Shown here: in pieces, positions 5,269 through 8,035 of the stretch | Numbering within the stretch: position 1 is the first letter of the stretch | Layout: each line of letters starts with the position of its first letter | NCBI GenBank assembly: GCA_964504625.1 | Contig: CAZDEK010000041.1 | Coordinates: 1-8,035 of the forward strand | Length of the DNA stretch: 8,035 nucleotides | Source of the DNA: CAZDEK01 sp964504625 | GTDB lineage: Bacteria > Patescibacteriota > Saccharimonadia > CAILAD01 > GCA-016700035 | Direction: 5' to 3' | Notes under the pieces: model-generated | Seen by the model: only the letters and a program-made list of their open reading frames with translations | What the model was told of the DNA's origin: nothing | The model's database searches: none | Translations under genes and position numbers: made by a program

Positions 5269-5591
5269 GCTTTTTTCTTTCCTTTCGGCTTGTCATTCAG
5301 GCCTATATAGCCAGCCACGCCAGCACCCGAAAGTGCCAAGGCGGCCACATCCCAAGGATGATACCGCAAGTAGGTGGCCGGACCGACACAGGCAATAAAG
5401 CCTTTCCCCTCATCCCGATTTGGCCACCATTGCCAGATAAAATACACATCCGTCCAGGTGTTGCGGTAGCTATTGATCTCGTCTCCGCTAGCACACGCCT
5501 GACCAGTCTGCTCGCTCACGGTCGTGGTCGCAAAGTACCCGGCCGTAAGGAGCAAAATAACAGCGATGGAGAGTGAGATGACAGATTTCAA
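5265..5591 (-). CDS. Small membrane-anchored protein in the dnaK operon
   Basis: I do not recognise this 108-residue protein. It begins MKSVISLSIAVILLLTAGYF, a signal-anchor-like segment (about 4-22). A central region (about 24-79) has two cysteines (33 and 68) and an aromatic patch, VYFIWQWWPN. A second hydrophobic stretch (about 80-98) precedes the basic end KPKGKKKA. With both ends cytoplasmic, the central loop would be outside and the two cysteines could form a disulfide (inference). The start codon is TTG, 3 bp after the dnaK stop. There is no ATG in the frame and only a weak GAGAAG site, so translation may depend on coupling to dnaK and run at low level. The stop overlaps the NYN gene as ATGA. 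No function is assigned, but strict packing in the operon argues it is a real gene. Confidence 0.7.
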   Translation of the reverse strand: MKSVISLSIAVILLLTAGYFATTTVSEQTGQACASGDEINSYRNTWTDVYFIWQWWPNRDEGKGFIACVGPATYLRYHPWDVAALALSGAGVAGYIGLNDKPKGKKKA

Positions 5592-5594
5592 AGG

Positions 5595-7502
5595 TTATTT
5601 CTTCTCGTCGACGATCTCGCCTTCTTCAGCGTCGTCAGACTTATCATCCGCCTTTTTCTCGCCCTTGTCAGCCTCGCCAGTTTGAGCTGTTTCTTCTTCT
5701 TGCTTGTACATCGCTTCACCGACTTTGGTGAGCTTGTCGGACAGATCTTGGGTCAACTTCTTGAGCTCTTCGGTGTCAGGCTCTGACTCACCGAGCTTAT
5801 CCTTCAAAGCTTTGATAGCCTCTTCGACGGTTTTCTTCGTGTCGGCATCGACTTTATCACCAGCGTCTTTGAGGGCTTTCTCAGCAGTATAGATCATGCT
5901 ATCAGCGTGATTGCGCGCCTCAACAGCTTCCTTCTTCTTCTTGTCTTCGTCGGCATGGGCTTCAGCATCAGCTTGCATCTTCTTGATCTCATCTTCCGAA
6001 AGATTCGAAGAGTTCTGGATGGTGATATGCTGCTCCTTATTCGTCGCTTTGTCCTTCGCAGTCACGCTGACGATACCGTTAGCATCGATCGAGTAGGTCA
6101 CCTCGATCTGTGGCACGCCGCGCGGAGCCGGTGGAATGCCATCGAGGATGAAGCGGCCGAGGACCTTGTTGTCACTCGCCATCTCGCGCTCACCTTGCAG
6201 CACGACGATCTCCACGCTTGGCTGGTTGTCGCTGGCGGTCGAGAAGACCTGCGTCTTGCTCGTCGGAATGGTCGTGTTGCGCTCGATGAGCTTCGTCATC
6301 ACGGAGCCCATCGTCTCAATGCCGAGTGAGAGCGGCGTGACGTCCAGCAGGAGCACGTCCTTGACGTCACCACCAAGTACACCGCCCTGGATAGCCGCAC
6401 CAATCGCGACGACTTCATCCGGGTTCACACCCTGCAGCGGCTTCTTACCAAAGAAAGCTTCAACTTCTTTCTGCACCAGCGGCATGCGGGTCATGCCACC
6501 GACGAGGATGATCTCGTTGATATCTTCTTTCTTGAGACCAGCATCCTTGAGGGCCGCTTCGCAAGGCTTCATCGTGTTCTTCACCAGCTCGCCGACCAGC
6601 TCTTCGAGCTTGGCGCGATTGAGCGCGAGATTGAGATGCTTCGGACCCGAAGCGTCAGCTGTGATGAAGGGAATGTTGATCTCCGACTCTTGGGTAGTCG
6701 AGAGCTCGATCTTCGCCTTCTCAGCTGCTTCCTTCACACGCTGCATAGCTGCCTTATCTTTCTTCAGGTCGATTCCCTGATCTTTTTGGAACTCTTCGAC
6801 GAGCCAGTTGATGATCGCGTTATCAAAATCATCACCACCGAGGTGGGTGTCGCCATTGGTCGACTTTACCTCAAAGACGCCATCGCCGAGCTCGAGCACC
6901 GACACGTCGAAGGTACCGCCACCCAGGTCGTAGACGACGATCTTCTCTTCAGCTTTCTTATCAAGACCGTAGGCGAGGGCGGCGGCTGTCGGCTCGTTGA
7001 TAATGCGCTTCACCTCGAGGCCGGCGATTTTGCCTGCATCTTTCGTTGCCTGGCGCTGCGCGTCGTTGAAGTAAGCCGGCACGGTGATCACGGCTTCGGT
7101 CACTGGTTGGCCAAGATATTTTTCAGCATCAGCCTTGAGCTTAGCGAGAATCATAGCTGAGACTTCTTCCGGTGTGTAATCCTGATCGCCCATCGTGACT
7201 TTGACGTGGCCGTCAGCTTTCACAATCTTATAGGGCATGAGCTCCATGTCGCGCTTCACTTCCGGATCGTCGATTGTGCGGCCGATGAGGCGCTTGACTG
7301 AGAAAATCGTGTTATCAGGGTTCATCACAGCCTGGCGCTTAGCGACTTGGCCGACCAGACGTTCGCCGTTCTTATTGACCGCGACGATCGATGGCGTGGT
7401 GCGCGCACCCTCAATATTTGTAATGACGGTCGGATCGCCGCCTTCCATGACGGCCATCGCCGAGTTGGTAGTTCCAAGGTCTATTCCGATAATCTTGCTC
7501 AT
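5595..7502 (-). CDS. dnaK: Chaperone DnaK (Hsp70)
   Basis: This full-length 635-residue Hsp70 binds exposed hydrophobic peptides in an ATP cycle with DnaJ and GrpE in the cytosol. The nucleotide-binding domain shows GIDLGTTNS (6-14), VPAYFNDAQRQATKDAG (141-157), INEPTAAALAYG (168-179), YDLGGGTFDVS (191-201, Thr197 at the usual autophosphorylation position) and ILVGGMTRMPLV (332-343). The interdomain linker DVLLLDVTP is at 382-390. The beta substrate domain follows with LSLGIETMG and the NKVLGRF / GIPPAPRGVPQIEV run (about 445-468). The helical lid runs from about 500 to 600. The tail from about 601 is very acidic and lysine-rich and ends EEGEIVDEKK. Length and motifs are normal. An AAGGAGA site (7509-7515) lies 6 nt before the ATG and within the end of grpE. 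No CIRCE operator is visible here; the operon's promoter lies outside the window. Confidence 0.98.
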   Translation of the reverse strand: MSKIIGIDLGTTNSAMAVMEGGDPTVITNIEGARTTPSIVAVNKNGERLVGQVAKRQAVMNPDNTIFSVKRLIGRTIDDPEVKRDMELMPYKIVKADGHVKVTMGDQDYTPEEVSAMILAKLKADAEKYLGQPVTEAVITVPAYFNDAQRQATKDAGKIAGLEVKRIINEPTAAALAYGLDKKAEEKIVVYDLGGGTFDVSVLELGDGVFEVKSTNGDTHLGGDDFDNAIINWLVEEFQKDQGIDLKKDKAAMQRVKEAAEKAKIELSTTQESEINIPFITADASGPKHLNLALNRAKLEELVGELVKNTMKPCEAALKDAGLKKEDINEIILVGGMTRMPLVQKEVEAFFGKKPLQGVNPDEVVAIGAAIQGGVLGGDVKDVLLLDVTPLSLGIETMGSVMTKLIERNTTIPTSKTQVFSTASDNQPSVEIVVLQGEREMASDNKVLGRFILDGIPPAPRGVPQIEVTYSIDANGIVSVTAKDKATNKEQHITIQNSSNLSEDEIKKMQADAEAHADEDKKKKEAVEARNHADSMIYTAEKALKDAGDKVDADTKKTVEEAIKALKDKLGESEPDTEELKKLTQDLSDKLTKVGEAMYKQEEETAQTGEADKGEKKADDKSDDAEEGEIVDEKK

Positions 7503-7504
7503 AC

Positions 7505-8029
7505 TTATTCTCCTTCTTTAGTACTCGTTTCATGTCCTGCACTGACTCTGACGCTGGCGGGTCGAACAACTTTGTCGTCTATGGTGTAGCCCGGCGTCAA
7601 AGTTTCGGCTACCGTCTCTGGTGGATGATCAGAATCGACTCGCTCGAGCGCCTCCATTTGGTAGTGATCGAAAGCATCACCAGCTCTTGGTATAAATTTC
7701 TTCACCCCCATCTCATCAAGTATCTGCTCAAGCTGCGTACCGACGTAGCTCATGCCTTGCGCCCAGGGATCACTTGCCAAGTGTTCCGGCAAGTGAGTGG
7801 CGGCCCGGTCGAAGTTATCCAGAGCTGGCAGTAGATCCGTGAGAACCGACAGCTTGGCGGCATTCATGAGTTCGCCACGCTCGGCGGCGACGCGCTTCTT
7901 GTAATTTTCAAAGTCGGCCTGCAGCCGCTGGAGTGTAGCCGTGAGTTCGACGACTTGATCGGGCTTCGCGCTCGGCTTGTTTGGCTTAGGCGCTTTTGCC
8001 GCTTTGGGTTCTTTTGGCACTTTAGGCAT
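7505..8029 (-). CDS. grpE: GrpE, nucleotide exchange factor of DnaK
   Basis: GrpE releases ADP from DnaK and acts as a cytosolic dimer. The 174-residue protein has the long dimer helix (about 25-60, with LQADFENYKKRV at 36-47), the LLPALDNFDRA segment (66-76), and the C-terminal beta domain with FIPRAGDAFDHYQMEAL (112-128) and PGYTIDDKVVRPASVRV (146-162). The N-terminal 23 residues are odd: lysine falls at 3, 6, 9, 12, 15, 18 and 22, separated mostly by Pro and Ala, whereas this region is usually acidic and disordered. Only 6 nt are visible before the ATG and the frame is still open there, so a longer upstream start cannot be excluded and no ribosome site can be checked. dnaK begins 2 bp after the grpE stop. 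An upstream hrcA would be usual but lies outside the window. Confidence 0.95.
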   Translation of the reverse strand: MPKVPKEPKAAKAPKPNKPSAKPDQVVELTATLQRLQADFENYKKRVAAERGELMNAAKLSVLTDLLPALDNFDRAATHLPEHLASDPWAQGMSYVGTQLEQILDEMGVKKFIPRAGDAFDHYQMEALERVDSDHPPETVAETLTPGYTIDDKVVRPASVRVSAGHETSTKEGE

Positions 8030-8035
8030 TGAGTA

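Noticed and set aside
5704..7589. Long plus-strand frames opposite dnaK and grpE, up to about 214 residues
   Set aside because: They are shadows of GC-structured coding sequence on the other strand, and the minus-strand products are unmistakable DnaK and GrpE.
1..8035. CIRCE (HrcA) operator, CRISPR array, tRNA, insertion sequence
   Set aside because: I looked for the TTAGCACTC/GAGTGCTAA pair, regular repeats, cloverleaf-like segments and transposase motifs and saw none. The true chaperone promoter lies beyond the right edge.
1..8035. UGA recoded to glycine as in Gracilibacteria
   Set aside because: Several genes end naturally at TGA in tight ATGA overlaps (644, 3064, 5265), and family lengths fit UGA as stop.

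Overview
The window reads as a compact bacterial chromosome segment. It has very short intergenic gaps, several ATGA stop/start overlaps, clear Shine-Dalgarno (SD) sites and sigma70-type promoters. UGA is used as a stop in several genes, so the code is the standard bacterial one and not the UGA=Gly code of Gracilibacteria/Absconditabacteria. The DnaK/GrpE style, the short divergent Mur ligase and the tight packing of small unknown genes fit a member of the Patescibacteria (CPR), perhaps Saccharibacteria. That placement is inference; the sequence alone does not prove it. No mobile element, CRISPR array, tRNA or rRNA is visible.

Left block (1-2620, all minus strand, read right to left). It begins with an unrecognised multi-pass membrane protein with a lysine-rich tail (2099-2620). 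A short regulatory stretch (2006-2100) follows, holding a sigma70-like promoter, an inverted repeat over its -35 box, and a terminator-shaped hairpin. Next comes a translationally coupled trio: a MurF-like Mur ligase without its N-terminal substrate domain (644-1972), a RimB-like 'ATP-dependent zinc protease' (189-647), and the start of RimK, an ATP-grasp glutamate ligase cut by the window edge (1-143).

Middle block (2664-3482, plus strand). A near-consensus promoter drives two small overlapping genes (2728-3066 and 3063-3455) that end in a strong intrinsic terminator. The first protein starts with a histidine cluster and weakly resembles the N-terminal domain of Nfu-type Fe-S scaffolds. The two proteins may be distant paralogues.

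Right block (3477-8029, minus strand). This is one dense chaperone operon in the order grpE - dnaK - small membrane protein - NYN-domain nuclease - dnaJ. Junctions are 2 bp, 3 bp, an ATGA overlap and an 8 bp overlap. GrpE is the nucleotide exchange factor for DnaK, and DnaJ stimulates its ATPase and delivers substrate. The DnaJ has no zinc-finger domain and no cysteine. The two inserted genes are unusual company for the chaperone trio. They suggest a link between protein folding, RNA cleavage and the cell envelope.

The strongest candidates for undescribed biology are the NYN nuclease plus membrane protein embedded in the Hsp70 operon, and the Mur-ligase-like/RimB/RimK cassette whose Mur ligase seems to have lost both its UDP-sugar domain and the carbamylated lysine.
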